64,000 nt of DNA, taken from the NCBI GenBank assembly GCA_052146815.1, contig JBKQMG010000281.1, forward strand, positions 17,516 through 81,515. The letters are read 5' to 3'. The stretch is from DATJZH01 sp052146815. Its GTDB lineage: Bacteria > Actinomycetota > Actinomycetes > Streptosporangiales > Streptosporangiaceae. Each line of letters opens with the position of its first letter. Positions within the stretch are counted from its first letter, which is position 1. Below, piece by piece: positions 17,468 to 25,992 of the stretch. The notes under the pieces were generated by a model. It worked only from the letters and a program-made list of their open reading frames with translations, was not told where the DNA came from and ran no database searches. The translations under genes were made by a program, and so were the position numbers.

Positions 17468-17508
17468 CCCGGCGAGAACCGCCGAGACCCGGGGTCGCCT
17501 GAGCACGC

Positions 17509-18432
17509 ATGGAAGGAAATCCGCCTGATCAGCCAGTAGATCCGCTCCTCGGCGCTCCCCGAGGCTTCGGGCCGTGGGGCCGGGGACGGGGACCGCGCCT
17601 GTTCTACGGGGGCGGCCGCAGCGCCGTGGCGATCTCCACCGCCAGCACCGTGGTGGTCGTCGGCGGGCTGGTCGCGATCTTCCTGCTGGCGCCGGGCAGC
17701 CGGGCGGTCGAGCACGCGTTCTTCAGCCCGAAGAACATGTGGCAGTCGTTCATCGGCAACCCCAAGCAGGGCTACTACTCGGTCGGCGCCGCGATCTGGC
17801 TCAACATCAGGATGTTCCTCGTGGCCGAGGTCCTGATCCTGGCCCTGGCGCTGCTGCTCGCGCTGATCCGTCAGTCCACCCACCCGGCCCTGTTCCCGAT
17901 CCGGCTTCTCGGCACTATCTACGTCGACTTCTTCCGCGGCGTGCCGCTGATCCTGGTGATCTTCGCCCTGGGCCTGGGGGTGCCGGCCCTGAGCCTGCCG
18001 GTGGTGTCGAATCAGCCCGATGTGGTCTACGGCGTCGCCGCACTGGTGCTCTCGTACTCCGCGTACGTGTCCGAGGTCTACCGGGCCGGCCTGAACTCGG
18101 TGCAGCAGAGCCAGACGGCGGCCGCGCGGTCGCTCGGGCTGTCCCACGCCACGGCGATGCGTTACGTGATCTTGCCGCAGGCTGTGCGGAACATCGTCCC
18201 GCCGCTGCTGAACGACTTCATCAGCCTGCAGAAAGACACCGCCCTGGTGGGCGTGCTCGGCGTGATCGAGGCCAACAAGGCCGCCGACATCTACAGCGAG
18301 CAGGTGTTCAACTTCTCCAGCTTCACCGTCGCGGCGATCTTGTTTCTCATCCTCACCATCCCGCTGGCGCGGTTCACCGACCGGCTGATCGAGCGGGACA
18401 GGCGGCGGCGGCTCGCGGGATCCGGGCGATGA
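17509..18432 (+). CDS. polar amino acid ABC transporter permease
   Basis: A 307-residue HisM/GlnP-type permease. After a Pro/Gly-rich cytoplasmic N-terminus there is a helix at about 40-62, a periplasmic segment, then the core membrane domain (about 95-295) with VDFFRGVPLILVIFALGLG and the EAA loop AAARSLGLSHATAMRYVILPQAVRNIVPP, in parts, which docks the ATPase. Only one permease gene is present, so the transporter is likely a homodimer. The stop overlaps the ATPase start (ATGA). It follows the binding-protein gene by 41 bp in the same operon. Confidence 0.9.
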   Translation: MEGNPPDQPVDPLLGAPRGFGPWGRGRGPRLFYGGGRSAVAISTASTVVVVGGLVAIFLLAPGSRAVEHAFFSPKNMWQSFIGNPKQGYYSVGAAIWLNIRMFLVAEVLILALALLLALIRQSTHPALFPIRLLGTIYVDFFRGVPLILVIFALGLGVPALSLPVVSNQPDVVYGVAALVLSYSAYVSEVYRAGLNSVQQSQTAAARSLGLSHATAMRYVILPQAVRNIVPPLLNDFISLQKDTALVGVLGVIEANKAADIYSEQVFNFSSFTVAAILFLILTIPLARFTDRLIERDRRRRLAGSGR

Positions 18433-19220
18433 CCGCCGGCGGCGCCGGGCCCGGCGAGATGCAGTCTTCGAGCCCGGCTGAGGCGATCCGGATCGAGGAG
18501 CTGCACAAGTCCTTCGGCCCCAACGAGGTCCTCAAAGGCATCAGCCTGTCGGTCGCCGCGCACGAGGTCATCTGCCTGATCGGCGCCTCCGGCTCGGGGA
18601 AGTCAACCTTGCTGCGCTGCATCAACCTGCTCGAGCCCATCGACGCCGGCCGGATCAGCGTGCTCGGGGGGCAGATTACCGGCGGCGGTGTCGACCTCAA
18701 CCGGGTGCGGCGGCATATCGGCATCGTCTTCCAGTCCTACAACCTGTTCCCGCACATGAACGTCCTGCGCAACGTCACCCTCGCGCCGATGAAGGCACTC
18801 GGCACCCCGAGGGCCGCGGCCGAGGCGGACGCCCGGGACCTGCTGCGCCGGTTCGGCCTCCTCGACAAGGCGGCCGAATACCCCGACCGGCTGTCCGGCG
18901 GCCAGCAGCAGCGGGTGGCCATCGTCCGGGCCCTGGCCATGCGCCCGGAGATCATGCTGCTCGACGAGGTGACCAGCGCGCTCGACCCGGAGCTCGTCGC
19001 CGAGGTGCTCGACGTGATCCGCGAGCTCGCCAGCGGCGGGATGACGATGCTCATCGCCACCCACGAGATGGGCTTCGCCCGGGACATCGCGAACCGGGTC
19101 TGCTTCCTGGAAGAGGGGCGGATCATCGAGGACGCGCCCCCGGGCGAGCTTTTCACCGCGCCCAAAGACGACCGCACCCAGCGGTTCCTGCGCCGCATTA
19201 TCGACGCCGGGCGCCTCTGA
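18429..19220 (+). CDS. polar amino acid ABC transporter ATP-binding protein
   Basis: A 263-residue ATPase of the GlnQ/HisP group. Walker A is GASGSGKST, the Q loop FQSYNLFPHMNVL, signature LSGGQQQRVAIVRALAM, Walker B IMLLDEVTSALDPE and H loop ATHEMGFA. The N-terminal 20 residues before IRIEELHKSFG are an extra, poorly conserved extension, so an internal start such as the ATG at residue 11 is possible. The gene closes the three-gene import operon. It is followed by the GyrI-like relic on the other strand. Confidence 0.92.
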   Translation: MTAGGAGPGEMQSSSPAEAIRIEELHKSFGPNEVLKGISLSVAAHEVICLIGASGSGKSTLLRCINLLEPIDAGRISVLGGQITGGGVDLNRVRRHIGIVFQSYNLFPHMNVLRNVTLAPMKALGTPRAAAEADARDLLRRFGLLDKAAEYPDRLSGGQQQRVAIVRALAMRPEIMLLDEVTSALDPELVAEVLDVIRELASGGMTMLIATHEMGFARDIANRVCFLEEGRIIEDAPPGELFTAPKDDRTQRFLRRIIDAGRL

Positions 19221-19253
19221 GCGGCTCCGGGGCCCAAGGTGGCGGCGGGGTAG

Positions 19254-19531
19254 TCAGCTGTCCGTAACCGGCTCCTGGAGCTCGGTCACCCACTTATCCG
19301 GGTCCTCGCCGCAGTCCAGGTACAGCTCGCGGTTGTGGAGAAGCCGGACTGCCGCTGGGCTCGGCGCTGACCGGGGAAAGCGGCGTGCACGATGACGCCG
19401 CCGTCCGGGGAGTCCTCGTAATAGGCGATCGACGGGCCGGCCGGCGTCAGGCCGGCCTCAGCGAGCTGACCGCACAGCTCGTCGTAGAGGGGCTGGATGA
19501 CGGGGCTGATGGACTGCGGCGTCAGAGTCAA
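19254..19531 (-). pseudogene. GyrI-like effector-binding domain protein, internally deleted and frameshifted
   Basis: The first frame (19531 to about 19370) encodes a good GyrI-like start: SISPVIQPLYDELCGQLAEA followed by GPSIAYYEDSPDGGVIVHAAFP. The expected middle, with the second small-molecule-binding half, is missing. The characteristic ending ELYLDCGEDPDKWVTELQEPV then appears in a different frame and stops at 19254. The total coding potential is about 90 residues against about 150 for the family. Such domains bind amphipathic drugs, alone or fused to MerR/AraC HTH domains. No HTH part is visible. Confidence 0.6.
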
Positions 19532-19570
19532 GGCACGTGCCAGAGCCAGGGCACGTGCCAGAGCCAGGGC
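19530..19570. repeat. tandem 18-bp repeat containing a palindrome
   Basis: Two full copies and part of a third of a unit near AGGGCACGTGCCAGAGCC. Each full copy contains the perfect 10-bp palindrome GGCACGTGCC. The repeat lies between the GyrI relic and the end of the FHA-ABC gene. Confidence 0.65.
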
Positions 19571-19582
19571 CGGCGCGGCCGT

Positions 19583-22003
19583 CTACTTGCGGTGGCCGGG
19601 GCCCACCCGGGCCAGACGGCGCCAGGTGAGCCAGATGAACACCGCCGTCAGCACGATCTGCATGGCCATGTCCAGCAGCCAGACATGCGGGCTGTGATTC
19701 CACAGCGGGTCACGCTTAGGGCCGAGCGAGCCCGCCGGCGCGACCTGGTTCAGATTCGAGGTCGACGCCGTCGCGGCAAAGCCCCACCGCGAGGCCGAGA
19801 ACCAGGAGACCTGGCCGATGCCGGCCTTCCCGGCCAGCGGGAACACCCCGCCGCTGAGGACGACCTCGATCAGCACCACCACCACGAGCAGCGGCATGGT
19901 CTTGTCGGAGGAATTGACGAACGCCGAGATCAGCAGGCCCAGGCTCATCGAGGCCACCGCGAGCATGGCGATCGCCAGCATGAGCTCGACCAGCGGCAGC
20001 GAGGTCAGGAAGGATCCGGTGGGCGGCAGTGGCCGGCCGACCAGGCCGAGGACCACCAGCAGGACCGCCTGGACGGCGCTGATCAGGCCGAGAACCACCA
20101 GTTTCGACCATAGGTAGGCCCCGGCGGACAGTCCGGCGGCCCGTTCCCGGGTATAGATCGCCTGTTCCTTGACCAGCTCCCGGACGGCGTTCGCGACCCC
20201 GGTGAGAACGGCGCCCATCACCAGGATCAGCAGCACCTGCTCAGCGTTGCCGTTATTGGTTCCCGCCAGGCCGCCCGGGTCGGGCACCAGCCGGATCAGG
20301 CCGCCGAGAACGATGGGCAGCAGCGCCATCGCCGCGACGTAGTTGCGGTCAGAGGCGATGACCGACAGGTAGCGCCGGGTCAGCGTCGACAGCTGGGCCA
20401 GCCGGTTTCTCGGCCGTGGCGGCGGCGGGACCGCGCGGACGGCTGCCCCGGCGCCCCGGTCGGCCTGCCCCGCGGCCGTCACGTACTGGGCGCAGAACTC
20501 CGAGCGCTGGTACTCCCCGGCCCAGTCACGGTCGGGCTGGGCGTCGAAGGCCTGGAACACCTCAGCCCAGCCGGGCTGGCCGAAGTGCTTCAGGCCCTGC
20601 TGCGGCGGGCCGAAGTAGGCGACCTTGCCGCCCGGCACGAGCACCAGCAGCCGGTCGCAGATGTCAAGGTTCGCGACGCTGTGCGTCACCACGATGACCG
20701 TCCGCCCGTCGTGCGCCAGGCCGGACATCATCTCCATCACGGACTTGTCCAGGCCGGGGTCAAGGCCCGACGTCGGCTCGTCGAGGAACAGCAGCGACGG
20801 TTTTGTCAGCAGCTCCAGTGCCACGTTCACGCGCTTCTGCTGGCCGCCGGACAGCGCCGACGCGCGGGTGCCTGCGTGCTTGGTCAGGGCCAGCTCGCCG
20901 AGGACCTCGTCGATCCGGCGCTCGCGCTCGGCCGTGCTGGTGTCCTGCGGAAACCGCAGCTCGGCGGCGTAACGCAGCGCCCGCCGGGCGGACAGCTGGG
21001 TATGCAGGATGTTCTCCTGCGGCACCAGGCCGATCCGGTGCCGCAGCTCGGCGTAGTCGGTGTACAGGTCGCGGTCGTCGTAGAGCACCGTGCCCTCGGT
21101 GGCGGGCCGCATCCCGGTCAGCGCGCCCAGCAGCGTCGACTTGCCCGCGCCGCTGGGCCCGATGACGCCCAGCAGGCAGCGCTCGCCGAGCGGGAAGCTG
21201 ACGTTGTCGAGGATCACCTTGCCGCCGGGCAGCCGGACGGTCAGGCCGCGGGCGTTGAGCGAGACGTCGCCGGTGTCGATGAACTCTTGCAGCTCATCGC
21301 CGACCAGGCGGAAGTTGGCCAGGCCGATGCCGATGATGTCGCTCTCGGTGACAGGCGTAGCGGCGGTGATCCGCTGGCCGTTCAGGTAGCTGCCGTTGTG
21401 GCTGCTCAGGTCGGCGATCTCGTACCCGCCCCCGGGCAGCCTGCGCAGTTCGGCGTGGTAACGGGAGACGCTGAGGTCGGACACGACCACGTCGTTGTCG
21501 GGGGCACGGCCGATGCGCAGCACCCGGGCGGGCAGCGCCATGATGGCGCTCGGCTGCCGCATCGCGCTCGAGGGGCGCGCGGCCGGGCGGCGCGGCGGCT
21601 CGCCTGGCGCCTGCGGCGCGGCCGGGGCGCGCTGCTCGCCGACGGCCGAGGCGATCGCGGTGGCGTTCCCGGCGGCGACCGAGCAGGACAGGACCGGGCC
21701 GGTGTCAGGGTGGCCGAGCCTGACCTGGCAGGGGCCGGTGATCTCGACCCGGTGCACCCGCTGAGGCCCGGCCCAGGTGCCGTTGGTGCTGCCGCTGTCC
21801 TCCAGCAGCCACTGATCGTTCTCCAGGCGCAGGATCGCGTGCTGCCAGGAAACCCTGGGCTCATTGACGACGACGTCCGACTGCGGGTCGCGGCCTACGC
21901 GATAACGAGGGCCGGCCTGGAGCGTGCGGTCAGTCCCCGCCGCCCGCACCACGAGCGCCGGCGCGGCGCCAGGCGAAAGATCGCGCTCGACCGTCATCTG
22001 CAC
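19583..22003 (-). CDS. FHA-FHA-ABC exporter (Rv1747-like)
   Basis: An 806-residue protein with two FHA domains (about 10-105 with VGRDPQSDVVV/SWQHAIL/DSGSTNGT, and about 160-240 with IGRAPDNDVVVSD/SRYHAEL/LSSHNGSYLNG), an ABC ATPase domain (about 255-480; Walker A GPSGAGKST, signature LSGGQQKRV, Walker B LLFLDEPTSGLDP) and an ABC-2 membrane domain with six helices (about 555-800). The order matches M. tuberculosis Rv1747 (865 residues), an exporter whose FHA domains bind phosphothreonines made by the kinase PknF. A Ser/Thr kinase gene lies divergently next door. The substrate is inferred to be a lipid or glycolipid. Confidence 0.9.
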   Translation of the reverse strand: MQMTVERDLSPGAAPALVVRAAGTDRTLQAGPRYRVGRDPQSDVVVNEPRVSWQHAILRLENDQWLLEDSGSTNGTWAGPQRVHRVEITGPCQVRLGHPDTGPVLSCSVAAGNATAIASAVGEQRAPAAPQAPGEPPRRPAARPSSAMRQPSAIMALPARVLRIGRAPDNDVVVSDLSVSRYHAELRRLPGGGYEIADLSSHNGSYLNGQRITAATPVTESDIIGIGLANFRLVGDELQEFIDTGDVSLNARGLTVRLPGGKVILDNVSFPLGERCLLGVIGPSGAGKSTLLGALTGMRPATEGTVLYDDRDLYTDYAELRHRIGLVPQENILHTQLSARRALRYAAELRFPQDTSTAERERRIDEVLGELALTKHAGTRASALSGGQQKRVNVALELLTKPSLLFLDEPTSGLDPGLDKSVMEMMSGLAHDGRTVIVVTHSVANLDICDRLLVLVPGGKVAYFGPPQQGLKHFGQPGWAEVFQAFDAQPDRDWAGEYQRSEFCAQYVTAAGQADRGAGAAVRAVPPPPRPRNRLAQLSTLTRRYLSVIASDRNYVAAMALLPIVLGGLIRLVPDPGGLAGTNNGNAEQVLLILVMGAVLTGVANAVRELVKEQAIYTRERAAGLSAGAYLWSKLVVLGLISAVQAVLLVVLGLVGRPLPPTGSFLTSLPLVELMLAIAMLAVASMSLGLLISAFVNSSDKTMPLLVVVVLIEVVLSGGVFPLAGKAGIGQVSWFSASRWGFAATASTSNLNQVAPAGSLGPKRDPLWNHSPHVWLLDMAMQIVLTAVFIWLTWRRLARVGPGHRK

Positions 22004-22335
22004 ACTCTAAAGCGAATAGGCCCTCGGGAGCAGGGGTCAATGGGGCAGCCGGCGGCATGTCCGGTGTTTTTCCGGACCGCCCACGGTGCGCTGATCCGGC
22101 ATAGCGCCGGCTTGGCGCTTTACTTACCAATCGTCTTTTTTCATGACAAATAACTAGTGAGGTCATTCGATACCCGCTGGTTTGACAGCGAGCGCTGGCC
22201 GAACTGGATACTTAGATCGCCCCGGGCTGCGTCACTAATGGCCCCCGGCAATTCCGGTGTCCCGCCCGGCGCCATCGCCGGACACGATAAACGGGGCACC
22301 GGACGGTCGCGCACGGGCTGGAGGAGCGAGGAGCG
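22004..22335. other. 332-bp divergent promoter region between FHA-ABC and kinase genes
   Basis: It contains an unusually AT-rich patch (22120-22165) and no ORF. A candidate promoter for the kinase gene is annotated within it; the promoter of the exporter gene is not evident. Confidence 0.5.
22182..22212 (+). promoter_or_regulatory. candidate sigma70-type promoter of the kinase gene
   Basis: A perfect TTGACA (22182-22187) is followed after 19 bases by GATACT (22207-22212), a four-of-six match to the -10 consensus. The spacing is long, so confidence is limited. The kinase GTG is 124 bp downstream. Confidence 0.35.
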
Positions 22336-24714
22336 GTGAGCGAGGACTTCCCGTCGTCACCCGGCGGCTTCGCGGTCGGCTCGCAGATCGCCGGCTACCG
22401 GCTGCTCGAGCAGATCGGCCGCGGCGGCATGGCCGTCGTCTACCGGGCCCACGACGAGCGGCTGGACCGGCAGGTCGCGCTGAAGATCCTCGCGCCCGGC
22501 CTCGCGCTGGACGACGCGTTCCGCCAGCGATTCATCCGTGAGTCCCGCGCCGCCGCCGCGGTCGACGACCCGCACATCATCCCGGTGTTCGAGGCGGGCG
22601 AATCCGGCGGCGTGCTGTTTATCGCGATGCGCTACGTGCGCGGCGGCGACGTGCGCACGCTTCTTGACCGGCATGGGCCGCTGCCCCCGGCCCGGGCCAC
22701 TGAGATCATCTCCCAGGTCGCCTCGGCGCTGGACGACGCGCATTCGCGCGGCCTGGTGCACCGGGACGTGAAGCCGGCCAACATGCTCCTGGACGCGGGC
22801 TTCCGCAGCGACCGCCCCGACCACGTGTACCTGTCCGACTTCGGTCTCAGCAAGCAGTCACTCGCGCCGAGCGGGCTGACCTCCACCGGCCAGTTCCTCG
22901 GCACCCTGGACTACGTGGCGCCCGAGCAGATCGAGGGCAAGCCCGTGGACGGGCGGGCCGATCTGTACTCCCTGGCCTGCGCGGCGTTCGAGCTGCTCAG
23001 CGGGGAACCGCCGTTCAAGCGGGATCAGGGCCTCGCGGTCGTCTACGCGCAGCTGTCCGAGCCGCCGCCGTCGCTGTCGGCCCGGCGCCCTGGCCTGCCG
23101 CCGGCCGCCGGCGAGGTGATCGCCAGGGCGATGGCGAAGGCCCCGGCTGACCGTTTTGCCTCCTGCCGTGATTTTGCCGCCGCGCTGCGCGCCGCCTTCG
23201 GGCTGCGGCCGCTGGACTCCGGGCCGGAGCCGATCCCCGGCGGGAACCGGCCGCCGACCGAGGTCGCGTTCCCGGTGCCGCAGGGTCACGGGGCCGCCGA
23301 TCCCGGTTCCCCGCGGGCCGCCGGGCCGGACCCGGTGCCGGGCAGAGGCACCGCCGCGCCGCTGACGTCGGCGGACCCGGTGCCGGCCGGGGCGCCGGCC
23401 GGGCCGGTGACGCAGGCCGCCCGCGTGCCCGCCGGACGCACGACCCCCGGCGCGGCCGGCCCGCCGCACGGACCCGCGGGCTCGGCTGGCCCTCCCGACT
23501 ACGGTCAGCCCGCCGCGCCGCGGCACCGCTCGCGCAAAACGGCGGCCGCGGCGGCCGCGGCCGCCGCGATCATCGTCATCGGCGGCGGTGCCTATCTGCT
23601 CCTGCGCGGCGGATCGGGCAGCGGCAGCAGCGCCGCGGGGAACGGGCTCGCGCCCCCCGGCTGCACGACGAAGACGGCATCGGCCCGTGCGCTGCCAGTC
23701 CGCAGTGCGCAGCTGCCGGTGGGCGGTAACCCGTTCGCGGTGAAGGTGAGCCGCGGCGGCCAGTTCTCCTTCGTCTCCACCGGCAAGTCGGTCGCGATGC
23801 TGAACACCAACGGCGGCGGCCTGAACCTGACGATCCGCACGACGATCGTGACACCGGGCGGCCAGAAAGGCGAGGCCATCACCGGCAACGGCTACCTGCT
23901 GGTAGCGGGCAACAGCGGGGCCACCGTCATCAGCATCAAGGCCGCCAAGCAGGGCGCGGCCAGCCCGGTGGTCGGCAATCTGCGGAGCCCGGGCGGCAAG
24001 CACGCGGCCGAGGTCATGGTCTCTCCGGACGACAATTTCGCCTTCGTGACGCTGCAGGGCAGCAACAAGATGGCGGTCTTCAACCTGAAGGCGGCGCAGC
24101 AGAGCGGATTCCGCAGCTCGGGCTTCGTCGGGTTCGTGCGGCTCGGCGACCAGCCGGTCGGAATGACCGAGCACGGCGGCCTGATCTACGCCACGAGCAT
24201 GCAGCGGGGTCCCGGCAAAGGACCGGCCGAGGGGACGGTCAGCGTGATCAGCATGGCACGCGCGGAGCACGGCCAGCAGACGGCTGTGCTGGCGTCGGCA
24301 GCCGCCGGCTGTGCCCCGTCGCGGGTGATGACCTCGCCAGACGGCAGCATCGTGTGGGTCACCACGCAGCAGAGCAACGCGCTGCTTGCCTTCAGCGCCG
24401 CCGCGCTGCGCACCGACCCGCCGAAGGCGCTGATGGCCCGGGTGCTGGTCGGGCCGAACCCGATCGGGGAGACGTTCATCAAGGGCGGCTCGCAGATCGT
24501 GGTGGCGAACGCTGACAATTCTCATGAGGCCGCCCCGGCGAGCCTCATGGTCGTGAACACCAGCGCCGCGCTGAAGGGCAGGCCGGCCGTGCTCGGCTAC
24601 ATCCGCACCGGCAAGCAGCCGCGCCAGTTCGACCTGGAAGGCGGCAAGACCCTGCTCGTCACCAATACCGGCTCGGGCCAGCTGCAGGCCGTCGATATCG
24701 CCAGCATCCCCTGA
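22336..24714 (+). CDS. membrane Ser/Thr protein kinase with extracellular beta-propeller
   Basis: A 792-residue PknB/PknF-type kinase. The kinase domain spans about 21-285: glycine loop IGRGGMAVVY, Lys50 in VALKIL, catalytic Asp144 in VHRDVKPAN, DFG Asp168, and activation-loop threonines before GTLDYVAPEQ. A Pro-rich juxtamembrane linker (about 290-400) is followed by one transmembrane helix (AAAIIVIGGGAYLLL). The exported part (about 430-792) has repeated beta-sheet blades of the YVTN/NHL type (VMVSPDDNFAFVTLQGSNKMAV, in parts; VMTSPDGSIVWVTTQQSNAL, in parts), in place of PASTA domains. The GTG 22336 has GGAGCGAGGAG upstream. Phosphorylation of the neighbouring FHA exporter is inferred from the PknF-Rv1747 precedent. 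Confidence 0.9.
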   Translation: MSEDFPSSPGGFAVGSQIAGYRLLEQIGRGGMAVVYRAHDERLDRQVALKILAPGLALDDAFRQRFIRESRAAAAVDDPHIIPVFEAGESGGVLFIAMRYVRGGDVRTLLDRHGPLPPARATEIISQVASALDDAHSRGLVHRDVKPANMLLDAGFRSDRPDHVYLSDFGLSKQSLAPSGLTSTGQFLGTLDYVAPEQIEGKPVDGRADLYSLACAAFELLSGEPPFKRDQGLAVVYAQLSEPPPSLSARRPGLPPAAGEVIARAMAKAPADRFASCRDFAAALRAAFGLRPLDSGPEPIPGGNRPPTEVAFPVPQGHGAADPGSPRAAGPDPVPGRGTAAPLTSADPVPAGAPAGPVTQAARVPAGRTTPGAAGPPHGPAGSAGPPDYGQPAAPRHRSRKTAAAAAAAAAIIVIGGGAYLLLRGGSGSGSSAAGNGLAPPGCTTKTASARALPVRSAQLPVGGNPFAVKVSRGGQFSFVSTGKSVAMLNTNGGGLNLTIRTTIVTPGGQKGEAITGNGYLLVAGNSGATVISIKAAKQGAASPVVGNLRSPGGKHAAEVMVSPDDNFAFVTLQGSNKMAVFNLKAAQQSGFRSSGFVGFVRLGDQPVGMTEHGGLIYATSMQRGPGKGPAEGTVSVISMARAEHGQQTAVLASAAAGCAPSRVMTSPDGSIVWVTTQQSNALLAFSAAALRTDPPKALMARVLVGPNPIGETFIKGGSQIVVANADNSHEAAPASLMVVNTSAALKGRPAVLGYIRTGKQPRQFDLEGGKTLLVTNTGSGQLQAVDIASIP

Positions 24715-24784
24715 GCAGGCGCCCCGCCGCGCATTCGCCGCCGAGCAGGCAGATGGCCTAGCATCGGACGATGGAGCAGGCGCG

Positions 24785-25513
24785 GTGAGCGGCTACCAGA
24801 CGTCAGCACCGGCCCGGGTCAGACGGCGACGGCCGCTGCGGACCCTGCTCATCGTGGTGATCGTCGTGATCGGCCTGCTGGTCGCGGCCGACTTCGCCGG
24901 CCGGGCGGTGGCGGAGAATGTCCTGGCGTCGCAGATCAAGAGCCACGGGTTCCCCAAGAAGCCCAGCGTCTCGATCAAGGGATTCCCGTTCCTCACCCAG
25001 CTGGCCGCGCGCAAATTCCAGCAGGTCGACCTCAGCTCCTCCGATGTGCCCGAGGGGCCGGTCACGATTAAGACCGTCAACGCCGTGCTCAACGGAGTGC
25101 ACGTGGACTCCGACTTCAAAGGCGGGACCGTCGACCGGCTCACCGGGTCGGCGTTCATCAGCTTTCCCGAAGTCTCGAACGCACTGCAGACCCAGGCCGG
25201 CCCGCTCGGCTCGCTGGTCGGCAGTTCCGGCCTGACCCTGTCGTCGGTCGGTCACAACGAGGTCCGGGCGGGCGTGAACCTGGTGGTGACCAGCGGCTCG
25301 GCGACCTGGCGCATCACTCAGGTGAGCGGCAACGAGCTTGAGGCACAGCTGGTCGGCAGCAGCGGGCTGCCGTCGGCGGTGACCAGCGCCATCTCCAGCA
25401 TCAAGCTGCCGTTGCCGTCGCTGCCGTTCAACCTGACGATCAAGGATGTGCAGGTGACGCCGGACGGCATCGTCGGCCAGCTGGACGGCCGCGACATCTC
25501 GTTCGGCAGCTGA
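24785..25513 (+). CDS. LmeA-like DUF2993 membrane-anchored lipid-binding protein
   Basis: A 242-residue protein with a basic N-terminus, one signal-anchor helix (TLLIVVIVVIGLLVAADFAG) and a DUF2993 domain (about 45-240). Conserved features are the helix GRAVAENVLASQIKSHG followed by VSIKGFPFLTQLAARKFQQVDL, in parts, and the C-terminal LPFNLTIKDVQVTPDGI. In mycobacteria the DUF2993 protein LmeA is a periplasmic phospholipid-binding protein needed for lipomannan elongation. Here only lipid binding is a reasonable inference. Start GTG 24785. It follows the kinase gene by 70 bp. Confidence 0.85.
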   Translation: MSGYQTSAPARVRRRRPLRTLLIVVIVVIGLLVAADFAGRAVAENVLASQIKSHGFPKKPSVSIKGFPFLTQLAARKFQQVDLSSSDVPEGPVTIKTVNAVLNGVHVDSDFKGGTVDRLTGSAFISFPEVSNALQTQAGPLGSLVGSSGLTLSSVGHNEVRAGVNLVVTSGSATWRITQVSGNELEAQLVGSSGLPSAVTSAISSIKLPLPSLPFNLTIKDVQVTPDGIVGQLDGRDISFGS

Positions 25514-25553
25514 CGCGACCTGCCCGCCCGGCCGCGGGGGTGACAATGGGCCG

Positions 25554-25895
25554 GTGATCGATGTTGAGCCGGAGCGGTTCGAGGAGATGGTCGGCGCCGC
25601 CCTGGACGGGCTGCCGGACCAGCTCGGCCAGCTCATGCGGAACGTGGCCGTCACGGTCGAGGACTACGGCGGGCCGCCGGGTCTGCTGGGCCTTTACCAG
25701 GGCATCCCGCTGACCAGCCGGACCACCAGCTACGCGGGCGTGCTGCCGGACCGGATCACCATCTACCGCCGCGCCATCTGCGCCATCTGCCGCACCGAGG
25801 ATGAGGTCGTCGATCAGGTCCGCCGGACCGTCGTGCACGAGGTGGCGCACCATTTCGGCATCAGCGACGAGCGGCTCCGCGAGCTCGGCTGGTAG
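25554..25895 (+). CDS. minimal zinc metallopeptidase-like protein (MPP family)
   Basis: A 113-residue zincin-like protein. HEVAHHFGI supplies the HExxH zinc site near residue 94, and the downstream acidic residues in SDERLRELGW are where the third ligand of this compact family is expected. Proteins of this size are widespread in actinobacteria and proteobacteria, with a known fold but no known substrate. The N-terminal VEPERFEEMVGAALDGLP is a typical opening. Start GTG 25554 lies 40 bp after the DUF2993 gene, so co-transcription is likely. Confidence 0.85.
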   Translation: MIDVEPERFEEMVGAALDGLPDQLGQLMRNVAVTVEDYGGPPGLLGLYQGIPLTSRTTSYAGVLPDRITIYRRAICAICRTEDEVVDQVRRTVVHEVAHHFGISDERLRELGW

Positions 25896-25992
25896 GGCCG
25901 GGTCGCCGCCTCAGTCGGAAATAGGGCCGATAGCCAGTGGCGGCGGACCGTGGTCGTTCGGCATGATCAAAGGGGACGAAAGGAGCACGGGA

